Shown here: positions 18,846 through 28,042 of the stretch, piece after piece
How the letters are laid out: every line of letters begins with the position of its first letter
Numbering within the stretch: position 1 is the first letter of the stretch
Assembly: GCF_016820555.1 (NCBI RefSeq)
Contig: NZ_JADHDW010000001.1
Location: 372,001-436,000 of the forward strand
DNA length: 64,000 nucleotides
Reading direction: 5' to 3'
From: Bacillus sp. REN10
GTDB lineage: Bacteria; Bacillota; Bacilli; Bacillales; Domibacillaceae
Notes under the pieces: generated by a model
What the model was told of the DNA's origin: nothing
Database searches by the model: none
Seen by the model: only the letters and a program-made list of their open reading frames with translations
Translations under genes and position numbers: made by a program

Positions 18846-19451
18846 ATGGCATTTCAATTACCAGAATTACCTTATGCATATGATGCATTAGAGCCTCATA
18901 TTGACAAGGAAACAATGAATATCCATCATACGAAACACCATAACACATATGTGACAAAATTAAATGAGGCCCTTCAAGGTCATGAGGATCTTGCAAGCAA
19001 ATCAGTAGAAGAACTAATTGCTGATATCGACGCTCTTCCTGAAGCAATTCGTACAGCTGTGCGCAATAATGGTGGCGGACATGCGAACCACTCGTTATTT
19101 TGGCAGCTTTTATCTCCAAACGGCGGTGAGCCAACAGCTGAATTAGCGGATGCGATTAACAGCAAATTCGGAAGCTTAGATCAATTTAAAGAAGAGTTTG
19201 CAGCAGCAGCAGCTGGCCGCTTTGGCTCTGGTTGGGCATGGCTTGTTGTGAACAATGGTGAGTTAGAAGTAACAAGCACACCAAATCAAGATTCTCCATT
19301 AATGGAAGGCAAAACGCCAATTCTTGGTCTTGATGTATGGGAGCATGCCTACTACTTGAACTACCAAAACCGCCGTCCAGACTACATTCAAGCATTCTGG
19401 AATGTTGTCAACTGGGATGAAGTAGCAAAGCGTTTCAACGAAGCTAAATAA
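18846..19451 (+). CDS. sodA: Superoxide dismutase, Mn-type SodA
   Basis: A 201-residue Fe/Mn superoxide dismutase, the length usual for the Bacillus Mn enzyme. Metal ligands are H27, H82, D163 and H167 ([11 protein letters not shown]). The N-terminal helical hairpin ([14 protein letters not shown]) and C-terminal alpha/beta domain are both complete. A strong TAGGAGGAATTT precedes the ATG. It is cytosolic, has its own promoter candidate and a terminator, and needs no partner gene. Confidence 0.98.
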   Translation: MAFQLPELPYAYDALEPHIDKETMNIHHTKHHNTYVTKLNEALQGHEDLASKSVEELIADIDALPEAIRTAVRNNGGGHANHSLFWQLLSPNGGEPTAELADAINSKFGSLDQFKEEFAAAAAGRFGSGWAWLVVNNGELEVTSTPNQDSPLMEGKTPILGLDVWEHAYYLNYQNRRPDYIQAFWNVVNWDEVAKRFNEAK

Positions 19452-19464
19452 TTTTTTTAGGCAA

Positions 19465-19501
19465 GCAAAAGACAAGTCATAATTACGGCTTGTCTTTTTT
19501 C
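19465..19501 (+). terminator. Terminator after sodA
   Basis: AAGACAAG(TC) pairs with (G)CTTGTCTT over an AT-rich loop, followed by six T. Confidence 0.88.
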
Positions 19502-19552
19502 TTGTATAACTCCGCCCTTTTCTCCAAAACATAAGTGAGAAAGGGGGTACAG

Positions 19553-20785
19553 ATGATGCTGATCAAAAAGTGGTACAGTCAGTTACATTTAACGAAAGAC
19601 TTGTTTATTTTGCTTGTCATCGGTGGCTTGTATTCCCTAAGCGTTGCTTTATCGAATACTTTTGTTAATATTTATCTTTGGAAGCAATCGGGCCAGTTTA
19701 TCGATCTCGCCATTTATAATTTGTCTGTCGTAGCCATTCAGCCAGTCGCTTTTTTTATAGCGGGCAAATGTGCGAAAAAGGTCGATCGGGTCATTGTTTT
19801 GAGAATCGGCATTACGATTCTTGGGATTTTTTATTTAGCAGTTCTGGCATTTAGTGACCAAGCCTCTCAATGGCTTGTCTTGTTGGGCATTCTTCTCGGA
19901 GCGGGTTATGGATTTTATTGGTTAGCATTCAATGTACTGACGTTTGAAATTACAGAGCCTGATACAAGAGATTTCTTTAATGGTTTTATCGGCACATTGT
20001 TTTCAGCAGGCGGAATGATCGGTCCGATACTAGCTGGTTTTATTATTAGCCGTTTCACTTCGGGAACAGGGTATTTTATCGTATTTGGCTTATCGCTCGG
20101 TGGCTTCATCATTGCGGTCATCTTTAGTTTCTTCTTAAAGCGGCGACGCGCGGAAGGTCGCTTTGTCCTCGTAGCTGTTTGGAAAGAGAGAAAATGGAAT
20201 GCGGATTGGCGGCGTATCACCATTGCTCATTTTTTCCAAGGGTTAAGAGAAGGTGTGTTTGCTTTTATGATTTCTGTCATTGTCTTTTTGGCAACAGACA
20301 GTGAGTTAGCTCTTGGTACGTATGCGCTTGTTCATTCCGGAATTTCGTTTATTAGCTATACGTTAGCTTCGAAAGTCATCAAAAAAGATTATCGAAAACA
20401 AGTAATTTTTGCCGGTGGTGTGACGCTTTTCTTATCTTTATTTATCATCATGCCGGAGCCCACATACACGAAGCTACTGATTTATGCCGCCGTGATTGCC
20501 GTCGCTTATCCTTTTCTGCTCGTTCCTTATATATCCATGACGTATGATGTCATTGGCCAAGGGAGCAAGGCAGCGGAAAGGCGAATTGAATATATTGTCC
20601 TGCGCGAGATCTTTCTTAATGCAGGAAGAATCACATCTATTTTATCTTTTATTGTGGCGATTCTTTTCTTCGATCCACAAAAGAGCATCCCGGTTCTTCT
20701 CATTGTCCTCGGAGCTGGACATAGCATGATTTACTTTTGTATCCGGCAAGTTCGCTCGCATGCTGCAAGGATGGCTGTTCAGTAA
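19553..20785 (+). CDS. yqgE: Major facilitator superfamily transporter YqgE
   Basis: A 411-residue membrane protein with about 12 hydrophobic helices and a basic central loop (FLKRRRAEGRF), the MFS 6+6 layout. Sequence near the N terminus (FILLVIGGLYSLSVALSNTFVNIYLWKQ) is like B. subtilis YqgE, which lies next to pbpA there too. Substrate is unknown. ATG codons at 19553 and 19556 are both possible; AAGGGGG at 19541-19547 fits either. A strong terminator follows. Confidence 0.85.
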   Translation: MMLIKKWYSQLHLTKDLFILLVIGGLYSLSVALSNTFVNIYLWKQSGQFIDLAIYNLSVVAIQPVAFFIAGKCAKKVDRVIVLRIGITILGIFYLAVLAFSDQASQWLVLLGILLGAGYGFYWLAFNVLTFEITEPDTRDFFNGFIGTLFSAGGMIGPILAGFIISRFTSGTGYFIVFGLSLGGFIIAVIFSFFLKRRRAEGRFVLVAVWKERKWNADWRRITIAHFFQGLREGVFAFMISVIVFLATDSELALGTYALVHSGISFISYTLASKVIKKDYRKQVIFAGGVTLFLSLFIIMPEPTYTKLLIYAAVIAVAYPFLLVPYISMTYDVIGQGSKAAERRIEYIVLREIFLNAGRITSILSFIVAILFFDPQKSIPVLLIVLGAGHSMIYFCIRQVRSHAARMAVQ

Positions 20786-20798
20786 ACGCGTAAAGGGG

Positions 20799-20829
20799 CG
20801 AAGCAGTATTTTCCTGCTTCGCTTTTTTC
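20799..20829 (+). terminator. Terminator after yqgE
   Basis: GCGAAGCAG pairs perfectly with CTGCTTCGC, followed by six T. Confidence 0.9.
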
Positions 20830-20944
20830 ATATGTATGCAAGCATGTGGAAGAAAGTTTCTTCTAGCTATTAGTAGAAAAAATAAACAAACTTCGTTAAA
20901 ATAAAGACTAGAAAACAGAATGATTTAGAGAGGGTTGTGAACAG

Positions 20945-23119
20945 GTGAAAAAGACAAAGAAAAAAAGGAAGACGCATGTCTCTTTGCGAATGAACATGAT
21001 GTTCTTCGTTGTCTTTTTGCTTTTTTCTCTATTAATTTTCAGACTGGGCATTGTACAAATTGTTCAGGGGGAAGATTATCAAAGAAAAATCGAGCGGACA
21101 GAAGATGTAACAGTGAATGCAAGTGTGCCAAGAGGGAAGATTTTTGATCGAGACGGCAAAGTTGTTGTAGATAACCTTCCGCAAAATGCGATTACGTATA
21201 CACGCTCTAAAGGGGCAACACAAGAAGAAATGCTCAAAACAGCAACTAAACTTGCCGAGCTCATTGATAAAGAAACAGATCAAGTAACAGAACGGGATAA
21301 AAAAGACTTTTGGTTAATGAAGCACCCAGAAGAAGGAAAAGCAAAAATTACAGATAAGGAATGGGCACAATACGAAGAAGGCGGGATGGAAGAAAAGCAA
21401 ATTTATCAAATGCAAATCGACCGCATTACGGAAGATGATTTGAAGGAATTAACGGCAAAAGACCTGGAGATACTGGCGATTTATCGAGAATTTACGACAG
21501 GTTATGCGATGGCTCCGCAAATTGTCAAAAATAAAAATGTGACCGAAGAAGAATACGCGGTTGTCAGTGAGAACTTAGATTCCTTGCCTGGCGTGAATAC
21601 AACGACAGATTGGGAGCGTTCTTATGTCTATGATAATACATTAAAAACTGTGATTGGCAATATCTCCTCTTCAAAGGAAGGATTGCCGAAAGAAATGGTG
21701 GATTATTATACATCAAGAGGATACAGCCGAAATGATCGCGTAGGCAAAAGCTATATCGAATATCAATATGAAGATATGCTTCGCGGCCAGAAAACAAAAG
21801 TAAAAAATATCACGGATAAATCCGGAAATATTTTAGATTCTGAAGTGATTCGTGAAGGGCAGCGCGGAAATGATTTAATGTTGACGATCGATATGGAACT
21901 TCAGCAAGCAGTGGATGAAATTGTTGAGGAAGAATTAAGGAGAGAGAAAGCAGGTTATGGTCGCTATCTTTTAGACCGGGCATTTGTGACGATGATGGAC
22001 CCGAACACAGGAGAAATTCTCGCCATGTCAGGGAAGAAAATCGAGACCAATGACGGTAAGACGGAAATGCTGGACTTTGCACTTGGAAATATGACGACTT
22101 CTTATGCCATGGGATCGGCGGTCAAAGGGGCGACAGTATTAACCGGTTATATGACGGGAGTCAATGAGCCAGGTAAATACATCTTGGATCAACCATTGAT
22201 TTTTAAATCTACCCCTAAGAAAAGTTCTTGGTTTAACCGAAGCGGTGCGATTATGATTGATGATCGCTATGCCTTAATGCGTTCTTCTAACGTGTATATG
22301 TTTAAAACAGCGATCGAAATTGCCGGAGGGAAGTATATTCCAAATGCCAGTTTAAGGCTGAATTTGGAAGACGGTTTTGCCACGATGCGGCGTCATTTTG
22401 GTCAATTCGGTCTCGGGGTTCCGACTGGGATTGACTTACCAAATGAGCAAGTTGGTTTCCAAGGAAAAATCAATCTTTCTGAACCCGGGAAGCTTCTCGA
22501 TTTTTCCATCGGTCAGTATGATACGTACACTCCGCTGCAGTTAGCTCAGTACGTGTCGACGATTGCTAATGGCGGCTACCGGATGCGGCCGCATATTGTG
22601 AAGGAAATCCGCGAGCCAGCTAAGGAAACCAATAAGATTGGTCCTGTTGTGAAAGAAATACAGCCGGAAGTGTTGAACCGAATTGATGTGACGCCAAATG
22701 AGCTCGAACGTGTGCAACAAGGGTTCCATATGGTGATGAGTGGGCCACAAGGTACAGCTAATAATCAATTCAGAGGGCTTCCATATGATCCGGCCGGAAA
22801 AACAGGAACAGCAGAAGGTGTATATGATGGGCCTAAAGGCGAACAGTTTTTGGAAAACGGTCAAGAATTGCCGATGACGTGGAATTTGACTCTTGTTGGT
22901 TACGCACCTTATGATAATCCAGAAGTAGCTTTTTCGGTCGTTGTTCCTTGGGTATATGAAGGGAACGGAAAGTCTTTAATCAATTATTCTATAGGTAAAA
23001 GAGCTTTAGATAAGTATTTTGAATTAAAATCTGAAAGAATGAAAAATGAAACAGCTGATGTAGTTGTGGAACAAGATATATACTTGAAAGACAAGAAAGA
23101 AAATAAAGAAGAAGAGTAG
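20945..23119 (+). CDS. pbpA: Penicillin-binding protein 2A-type transpeptidase PbpA
   Basis: A 724-residue class B PBP, a peptidoglycan DD-transpeptidase that supports cell elongation with a SEDS glycosyltransferase partner. It has a short basic cytoplasmic N terminus, one membrane anchor (about residues 19-40), a dimerisation domain with the usual VPRGKIFDRDG motif, and a C-terminal transpeptidase domain. Active-site motifs are S391-x-x-K394 (GSAVKG), SSN (MRSSNVYM) and KTG (AGKTGTAEG). Start is GTG 20945 with AGAGAGGG upstream. B. subtilis PbpA is 716 aa and lies at the same place, next to the pst operon. Confidence 0.94.
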   Translation: MKKTKKKRKTHVSLRMNMMFFVVFLLFSLLIFRLGIVQIVQGEDYQRKIERTEDVTVNASVPRGKIFDRDGKVVVDNLPQNAITYTRSKGATQEEMLKTATKLAELIDKETDQVTERDKKDFWLMKHPEEGKAKITDKEWAQYEEGGMEEKQIYQMQIDRITEDDLKELTAKDLEILAIYREFTTGYAMAPQIVKNKNVTEEEYAVVSENLDSLPGVNTTTDWERSYVYDNTLKTVIGNISSSKEGLPKEMVDYYTSRGYSRNDRVGKSYIEYQYEDMLRGQKTKVKNITDKSGNILDSEVIREGQRGNDLMLTIDMELQQAVDEIVEEELRREKAGYGRYLLDRAFVTMMDPNTGEILAMSGKKIETNDGKTEMLDFALGNMTTSYAMGSAVKGATVLTGYMTGVNEPGKYILDQPLIFKSTPKKSSWFNRSGAIMIDDRYALMRSSNVYMFKTAIEIAGGKYIPNASLRLNLEDGFATMRRHFGQFGLGVPTGIDLPNEQVGFQGKINLSEPGKLLDFSIGQYDTYTPLQLAQYVSTIANGGYRMRPHIVKEIREPAKETNKIGPVVKEIQPEVLNRIDVTPNELERVQQGFHMVMSGPQGTANNQFRGLPYDPAGKTGTAEGVYDGPKGEQFLENGQELPMTWNLTLVGYAPYDNPEVAFSVVVPWVYEGNGKSLINYSIGKRALDKYFELKSERMKNETADVVVEQDIYLKDKKENKEEE

Positions 23120-23122
23120 TCG

Positions 23123-23160
23123 AAAACACCCGATTTTGTAGTGAATCGGGTGTTTTTTTG
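23123..23160 (+). terminator. Terminator after pbpA
   Basis: AACACCCGATT pairs with AATCGGGTGTT over an 8-nt loop, followed by a T run. It separates pbpA from the phosphate-regulated pst operon. Confidence 0.9.
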
Positions 23161-23177
23161 TCTGGAAAAGTCTATCA

Positions 23178-23216
23178 TTTACAAAAGCTTTACATTACAT
23201 TAAAACGCAATTAATA
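23178..23216 (+). promoter_or_regulatory. PhoP-box direct repeats upstream of pstS
   Basis: Four hexamers related to TTAACA recur with exact 11-bp period: TTTACA (23178), TTTACA (23189), TTAAAA (23200) and TTAATA (23211), each separated by five bases. This is the layout bound by PhoP dimers in Bacillus. It lies about 65 bp before pstS, so phosphate starvation should activate the operon through PhoPR. Confidence 0.75.
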
Positions 23217-23281
23217 CTCCTTCGTTAATCTGTTTACTGTAGCGAAAAACAAAAACAAACATTTTTTAGGGGGAAATTGGA

Positions 23282-24256
23282 ATGAAACCAGTAAAAGTTC
23301 TTGCTGTATCTGCTATGCTTGGATCTGCTTTAGTATTAGGAGCTTGTAACAGCAGCACAGGTGGAGAAGAGAAGAAAGAGGCAACTGAGCAAGCGGGGGA
23401 AACGGACAAGCAATTGCAAGGCAACATTCAAGTGGATGGATCTTCTACTGTTTATCCAATCATGGAAGCTGTATCCGAAGAGTATATGATGGAGCAGCCT
23501 GATGTCAAAGTAACAGTTGGTTTCTCAGGAACTGGTGGCGGATTTGAAAAATTCATCGCGGGTGAAACACAATTAAGTAACGCTTCCCGTCCAATTAAAG
23601 ATGAAGAAAAAGCATCTTTAGAAGAGAAGAAAATTGACTTTACTGAATTTAAGCTTGCGTTTGATGGTCTTTCAGTAGTAGTGAACAAGGATAATGACTG
23701 GGTGGATCATTTAACAATTGAAGAACTTCAAAAAATGTGGGTAGATAATGGCAAGCCAAAGAAATGGTCTGATATTCGTAAAGGATGGCCGGATGAAGAA
23801 ATCAAATTATATTCTCCTGGTACAGATTCAGGCACATTTGATTACTTTGATGAAGTTGTTTTAGAAGAACAACAAATTGATAAAGCTGCTACTTTATCTG
23901 AAGATGACAACGTACTTGTACAAGGGGTCACTGGTGATAAAAATGCTATTGGTTACTTCGGCTATGCCTACTACTTAGAAAATAAAGATAATTTAAAAGT
24001 TGTTCCGATTGATGGAGGCAAAGGTCCTATTGAGCCGACAAATGAAACAATTGAAAGCGGAGAATATGCTCCACTATCTCGTCCGCTATACACATATGTA
24101 GCGAATAAAGCTGTAGCAGAAGACGAAGCGGTATATAACTATGTGAAATTCACTCTTGAAAACGCAGGTGCATTATCAGAAGAAGTCGGTTATGTGAAGC
24201 TTCCGGATGAAGAATATACAAAAGCTTTAGAGACATTAGAAGGATTAAAGAAATAA
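23282..24256 (+). CDS. pstS: Phosphate ABC transporter substrate-binding lipoprotein PstS
   Basis: A 324-residue periplasmic-binding-type lipoprotein that captures phosphate outside the cell. The signal peptide ends in the lipobox LVLGAC, with C22 as the lipidated residue. Phosphate-binding segments are visible: VDGSSTVYPI, SGTGGGFEKF, SNASRPIKDEE and SPGTDSGTFDYF. GGGGGAAATTGG precedes the ATG. It is the first and probably most expressed gene of pstSCAB; a stem-loop follows before pstC. Confidence 0.97.
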   Translation: MKPVKVLAVSAMLGSALVLGACNSSTGGEEKKEATEQAGETDKQLQGNIQVDGSSTVYPIMEAVSEEYMMEQPDVKVTVGFSGTGGGFEKFIAGETQLSNASRPIKDEEKASLEEKKIDFTEFKLAFDGLSVVVNKDNDWVDHLTIEELQKMWVDNGKPKKWSDIRKGWPDEEIKLYSPGTDSGTFDYFDEVVLEEQQIDKAATLSEDDNVLVQGVTGDKNAIGYFGYAYYLENKDNLKVVPIDGGKGPIEPTNETIESGEYAPLSRPLYTYVANKAVAEDEAVYNYVKFTLENAGALSEEVGYVKLPDEEYTKALETLEGLKK

Positions 24257-24293
24257 AGAAATAAAGAATTCGGGGATAAAGGATTAGAATTCC

Positions 24294-24327
24294 ATAAGAT
24301 GGAGAGCGAATCCGCTTTCCATCTTAT
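24294..24327 (+). promoter_or_regulatory. Intercistronic stem-loop between pstS and pstC
   Basis: ATAAGATGGA(GAGCG) pairs with (CGCT)TTCCATCTTAT over a short AATC loop. There is no T run after it. Such hairpins typically stabilise the upstream pstS message or lower downstream expression. Confidence 0.65.
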
Positions 24328-24352
24328 TATTGGGTTGAAGGGAGTATTCATT

Positions 24353-25297
24353 TTGAAAACAATTGAAAAGAAAATGAGCCCGGTTCAAGAATTGCTTCAA
24401 AAAAAATATAATAGCGGTTTTTTGAACAGAAGTGAAAAAGTTATTCCAGTGATCCTGTTTATTATGGCTGCCGTATCTGTATTAACAACGATCGGCATTG
24501 TATTTACCCTTATTTTTGAAACGGTAACATTTTTCCGTGAAATTTCGTTAGTAGAGTTCTTTACGGCTAAAGAGTGGTATCCGTTCTCAGCATCTGAAGC
24601 TACTTATGGTATTTTACCACTGGTGGTCGGAACGCTAAAAATAACTGCGATTGCTTCATTAACAGCGGTACCTATTGGCTTAGCTGTTGCAATTTATTTA
24701 AGTGAGTATGCTTCAGAAACAGTGAGAAAAATTATGAAGCCTGTATTAGAAGTGTTAGCGGGTGTACCTACTATTGTGTATGGTTTCTTCGCCTTAACAT
24801 TTGTCACTCCTTTATTGCGATCTATTTTCCCTTCAGTGGAAATGTTTAATGCGATTAGTCCAGGGATTGTTGTTGGAATTATGATTATTCCGATGATTGT
24901 ATCTCTTTCAGAAGATGCTCTTTCATCTGTTCCGCAATCTGTACGTCAAGGAGCTTTAGCGCTTGGAGCAACGAAGTGGGAAATGACTTGGAGAGTGGCG
25001 ATCCCAGCTGCACTATCAGGGATTCTTGCTTCGATTGTATTAGCTATCTCTCGTGCTATCGGTGAAACGATGATTGTAACCATTGCAGGAGGATCAACTC
25101 CTACTGCTTCACTAGATGTAACCTCTTCTTTGCAAACAATGACTTCTTATATTGTTCAAGTAAGTACAGGTGATGCAGGATTTGGTACAACCATTTATTA
25201 CAGTATTTATGCTGTTGGTTTTACTTTATTTATTTTCACATTGGCTATGAATGTGTTAGCTCAGCGCATCTCCAAGCGTTTTAGGGAGGAATATTAA
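24353..25297 (+). CDS. pstC: Phosphate ABC transporter permease PstC
   Basis: A 314-residue permease with six transmembrane helices and the inner-membrane ABC (EAA) loop GALALGATKWEMTWRVAIPAA. I chose TTG 24353, eight bases after AAGGGAG; the ATG at 24299 lies inside the stem-loop and would add an unrelated tail. It pairs with PstA to form the membrane channel. The next gene starts immediately after its stop codon. Confidence 0.95.
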   Translation: MKTIEKKMSPVQELLQKKYNSGFLNRSEKVIPVILFIMAAVSVLTTIGIVFTLIFETVTFFREISLVEFFTAKEWYPFSASEATYGILPLVVGTLKITAIASLTAVPIGLAVAIYLSEYASETVRKIMKPVLEVLAGVPTIVYGFFALTFVTPLLRSIFPSVEMFNAISPGIVVGIMIIPMIVSLSEDALSSVPQSVRQGALALGATKWEMTWRVAIPAALSGILASIVLAISRAIGETMIVTIAGGSTPTASLDVTSSLQTMTSYIVQVSTGDAGFGTTIYYSIYAVGFTLFIFTLAMNVLAQRISKRFREEY

Positions 25298-26188
25298 ATG
25301 CAGAACGTCCAAAAGCGGATTAATACAGATGAAATGGTAGGAAATATTCCTACACGTCTAATGAAAAATAATTTATATAAAGGAATTTTCTTAACAGCAA
25401 CTATCCTGACATCAATCATTTTAATCATTCTTCTTGCTAGAATTTTTTCTCAAGGGGCTGGCCATCTTTCGTTAGATTTCTTAACAAACTTTGCTTCAAG
25501 ACGTCCAGAGCAAGCTGGAATTAAAGCGGCCTTAGTGGGGACCCTTTGGATGATGGCTGTAGTTGTACCTGTTTCTACCTTGTTAGGGGTAGGTGCTGCT
25601 ATTTACCTTGAAGAATATGCGAAGAAGAATCGAATGACTCAATGGATTCAAATGAACATTTCCAATCTGGCTGGCGTACCGTCCGTTGTCTTCGGTTTGC
25701 TAGGCTTAACGATTTTTGTTCGTGTGTTATTCCTTGGCAATAGCGTGTTAGCCGCAGGATTAACCATGAGCTTATTAATTCTTCCGGTTATTATTGTTGC
25801 TTCCCAAGAAGCGATTCGAGCAGTGCCAAATGAGTTGAGAGAAGCATCTTTTGGACTTGGGGCGACAAAGTGGCAAACGATTTTACGGGTCGTGCTTCCG
25901 TCTGCTCTTCCTGGGATTTTAACTGGAAGCATCTTATCTTTCTCAAGAGCGATTGGAGAAACAGCTCCGCTTGTAGTGATCGGGATTCCAACATTCGTTG
26001 CGTTTTTACCTAAGTCTATGCTGGATCAGTTTACAGCTTTGCCAATGCAAATTTACAACTGGACGAGCAGACCACAAGAGGAGTTCCATTTATTAGCCGC
26101 AGCTGGTATTATCATTCTGCTTGTGATTCTGATTTTGATGAATTCTGTCGCTGTTTGGATTCGTAATCGATACCAACAAAGATATTAA
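25298..26188 (+). CDS. pstA: Phosphate ABC transporter permease PstA
   Basis: A 296-residue permease, also with six transmembrane helices and an EAA loop (ASFGLGATKWQTILRVVLPSALPG). Its ribosome-binding site GGGAGGAA lies inside the end of pstC and the ATG directly follows the pstC stop, so the two are translated together. The central segment GVPSVVFGLLGL is typical of PstA. It forms the heterodimeric pore with PstC. Confidence 0.95.
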   Translation: MQNVQKRINTDEMVGNIPTRLMKNNLYKGIFLTATILTSIILIILLARIFSQGAGHLSLDFLTNFASRRPEQAGIKAALVGTLWMMAVVVPVSTLLGVGAAIYLEEYAKKNRMTQWIQMNISNLAGVPSVVFGLLGLTIFVRVLFLGNSVLAAGLTMSLLILPVIIVASQEAIRAVPNELREASFGLGATKWQTILRVVLPSALPGILTGSILSFSRAIGETAPLVVIGIPTFVAFLPKSMLDQFTALPMQIYNWTSRPQEEFHLLAAAGIIILLVILILMNSVAVWIRNRYQQRY

Positions 26189-26223
26189 CTATACTGAGGG
26201 AAAATTAATTGGAGGGAAAATCA

Positions 26224-27024
26224 ATGGCACTAGAGGTAGTGAAAGCTCAAAAGAATGTAGCGAACGAAAGCAAAGCAGTCTATAGTACGAAAAATTGTAA
26301 TCTTTGGTATGGAAATCATCATGCCTTAAAAAATATTCACTTAGAAATCATGGAGAAGGAAGTAACGGCCATTATCGGTCCTTCTGGCTGTGGCAAATCT
26401 ACGTATATTAAAACGCTCAATCGAATGATTGATCTTGTACCAGATGTAAAAACTTCCGGTGTTATTGAATATCGCGGACGCGACATTTTTAACAAAAACT
26501 TTCTAGTAGAAGAATTGCGGACAAGAGTAGGAATGGTGTTTCAAAAACCTAATCCTTTTCCAAAATCGATTTATGAAAATGTTGCTTTCGGCTTAAAAAT
26601 TCATGGAATTAAAGATAAACAAATCGTGAATGAAACAGTGGAGAAAAGCTTGCGCGGTGCTGCTTTATGGGAGGAAGTGAAAGATCGTCTTCATGATCCG
26701 GCATATGGTTTATCCGGAGGACAGCAACAGCGTTTATGTATTGCCCGCTGTTTAGCTTTAGAGCCGGATGTTATTTTAATGGATGAACCCACTTCTGCTC
26801 TTGATCCAGTATCAACATTAAAAGTAGAAGAGTTAATTCAAGAGTTAAAAGAGCAGTACTCAATCATCATTGTGACGCACAACATGCAACAAGCTGCTCG
26901 TATTTCTGACAAAACGGCTTTCTTCTTAAGCGGTGAGGTTGTTGAGTTTAATGATACAGAAGTCATTTTCAATCGCCCTCAAGATGCTCGTACAGAAGAT
27001 TATATTTCAGGAAGATTCGGATAA
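26224..27024 (+). CDS. pstB: Phosphate ABC transporter ATP-binding protein PstB
   Basis: A 266-residue ABC ATPase that drives phosphate import. Walker A is GPSGCGKST, the signature LSGGQQQRL, Walker [13 protein letters not shown] and the switch His in [11 protein letters not shown]. The C terminus ends in [10 protein letters not shown], diagnostic for PstB. I chose ATG 26224 with GGAGGG upstream. No phoU gene follows, in contrast to many bacteria, and a strong terminator closes the operon. Confidence 0.96.
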   Translation: MALEVVKAQKNVANESKAVYSTKNCNLWYGNHHALKNIHLEIMEKEVTAIIGPSGCGKSTYIKTLNRMIDLVPDVKTSGVIEYRGRDIFNKNFLVEELRTRVGMVFQKPNPFPKSIYENVAFGLKIHGIKDKQIVNETVEKSLRGAALWEEVKDRLHDPAYGLSGGQQQRLCIARCLALEPDVILMDEPTSALDPVSTLKVEELIQELKEQYSIIIVTHNMQQAARISDKTAFFLSGEVVEFNDTEVIFNRPQDARTEDYISGRFG

Positions 27025-27027
27025 ACA

Positions 27028-27068
27028 CGAAAAAAGTTAGCAGTCATCGATCTGCTAACTTTTTTTAT
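27028..27068. terminator. Bidirectional terminator between pstB and the convergent gene
   Basis: AAAAAGTTAGCAG pairs with CTGCTAACTTTTT, with T runs on both strands. Confidence 0.9.
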
Positions 27069-27538
27069 CTATTGGTCAATAGAACAGCCAGTTGCTTCAT
27101 GGACATCGAGGAATAAATTTTATATTCGCCTACTTGAATTTTTTTAGCATAGTCATTGTTCGTGAGGAAGGTATTGAATTCTTCGGCACTTTTAATCATG
27201 CCCGCTTTCTCAAGAGCCTCACCGATATCGGAAGAAGTCATCCCGGGAGTGATTTTTAATGTGTAATACGGCTTGCTGTTTTCTTTTTTGCTTGCTCTAT
27301 TTTCCTTTGTCTTCTTAGGTTTAGAGAGAGTATCTATTTTCTTTTGCAGCTGATCCATTTTTGTCGTTTGTTGTTCAAATTCTTGTTTCGATAAGATGAC
27401 ATAGTTTTTTTCTTGCAAGGATTTAATCATTGCTTTGTCTGTGGTCTTAGGCATGGCTGTTGTTTGTAAATAGAACAATAGGGCTAGTGAAGCCGTGAAT
27501 AATCCAGCTGCGAACGCTCTTGTCGTTTGTTTATCCAT
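27065..27538 (-). CDS. Membrane-anchored protein with YceG/MltG-like C terminus
   Basis: A 157-residue protein with one N-terminal membrane anchor (about residues 7-28), a coiled-coil segment (about 50-75), a Lys-rich linker and a C-terminal domain of about 65 residues (YTLKITPGMTSSDIGEALEKAGMIKSAEEF and IQVGEYKI). That domain resembles the LysM-like substrate-binding part of MltG endolytic transglycosylases, without the catalytic domain. The position after the pst operon corresponds to yqzC/yqzD in B. subtilis, but I cannot assign the symbol surely. It is in one operon with the gene upstream, separated by four bases. Confidence 0.7.
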   Translation of the reverse strand: MDKQTTRAFAAGLFTASLALLFYLQTTAMPKTTDKAMIKSLQEKNYVILSKQEFEQQTTKMDQLQKKIDTLSKPKKTKENRASKKENSKPYYTLKITPGMTSSDIGEALEKAGMIKSAEEFNTFLTNNDYAKKIQVGEYKIYSSMSMKQLAVLLTNR

Positions 27539-27542
27539 GACT

Positions 27543-27905
27543 TTACTCCTTTTGATCCATATATGTTTTCAATATTTGTTTCACTTGCTTAGTAGAAAGG
27601 GAAGACTGTTTAGCGATGGCGTCTATATGGGTTCCTTGGTAGTATAAGGAAATGACTTGATTCTTGATGATGGCGCTCACGTTTGGTTCGGTAGCTATTT
27701 CTTTATTTAATTCGAAAGAGTCATCTAAAAACAGTTCTTCTTCTAATATTTTAATTTTTTGTTTGAGCTGATAACTTTCTTGCAAGTGCTGCATAGATAG
27801 ATCGTCGACTTCTTTAGATAACTGTTTATAGCGGTCTTTTTGAAAAAGCGAAAGAAGAAAGAAAATGACCGCAGCAGCGGCAAGACCAATCACTAGTCCG
27901 TACAT
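27543..27905 (-). CDS. Membrane-anchored coiled-coil protein with C-terminal helix-turn-helix
   Basis: A 120-residue protein: one N-terminal transmembrane helix (residues 3-20), a coiled coil (about 25-58), and a C-terminal segment reading QVISLYYQGTHIDAIAKQSS then LSTKQVKQIL, which looks like a helix-turn-helix. A membrane-tethered DNA-binding or protein-binding module is possible. It is probably the YqzD-type protein of this locus; function unknown. GAGGTGACGATAT precedes the ATG on the minus strand. It diverges from the DUF4912 gene. Confidence 0.68.
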   Translation of the reverse strand: MYGLVIGLAAAAVIFFLLSLFQKDRYKQLSKEVDDLSMQHLQESYQLKQKIKILEEELFLDDSFELNKEIATEPNVSAIIKNQVISLYYQGTHIDAIAKQSSLSTKQVKQILKTYMDQKE

Positions 27906-28042
27906 GTTATATCGTCACCTCGATGTTTGATTACTCAAGTTATTTATATCATATTTAGTCTGTTTCTACTAGCTTCGTTAGGGAAAAATAGTCATATTGC
28001 GACAATATGTGTACATTGTGGATTATGTGGGACAATGTTACG

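Noticed and set aside
24299-24352. Upstream ATG start for pstC
   Set aside because: It lies inside the pstS-pstC stem-loop and lacks a ribosome-binding site; TTG 24353 has one.
27990-28042. ACAAT/ATTGT inverted repeat as a defined operator
   Set aside because: The arms match imperfectly and no known regulator consensus fits, so it is not listed as a feature.
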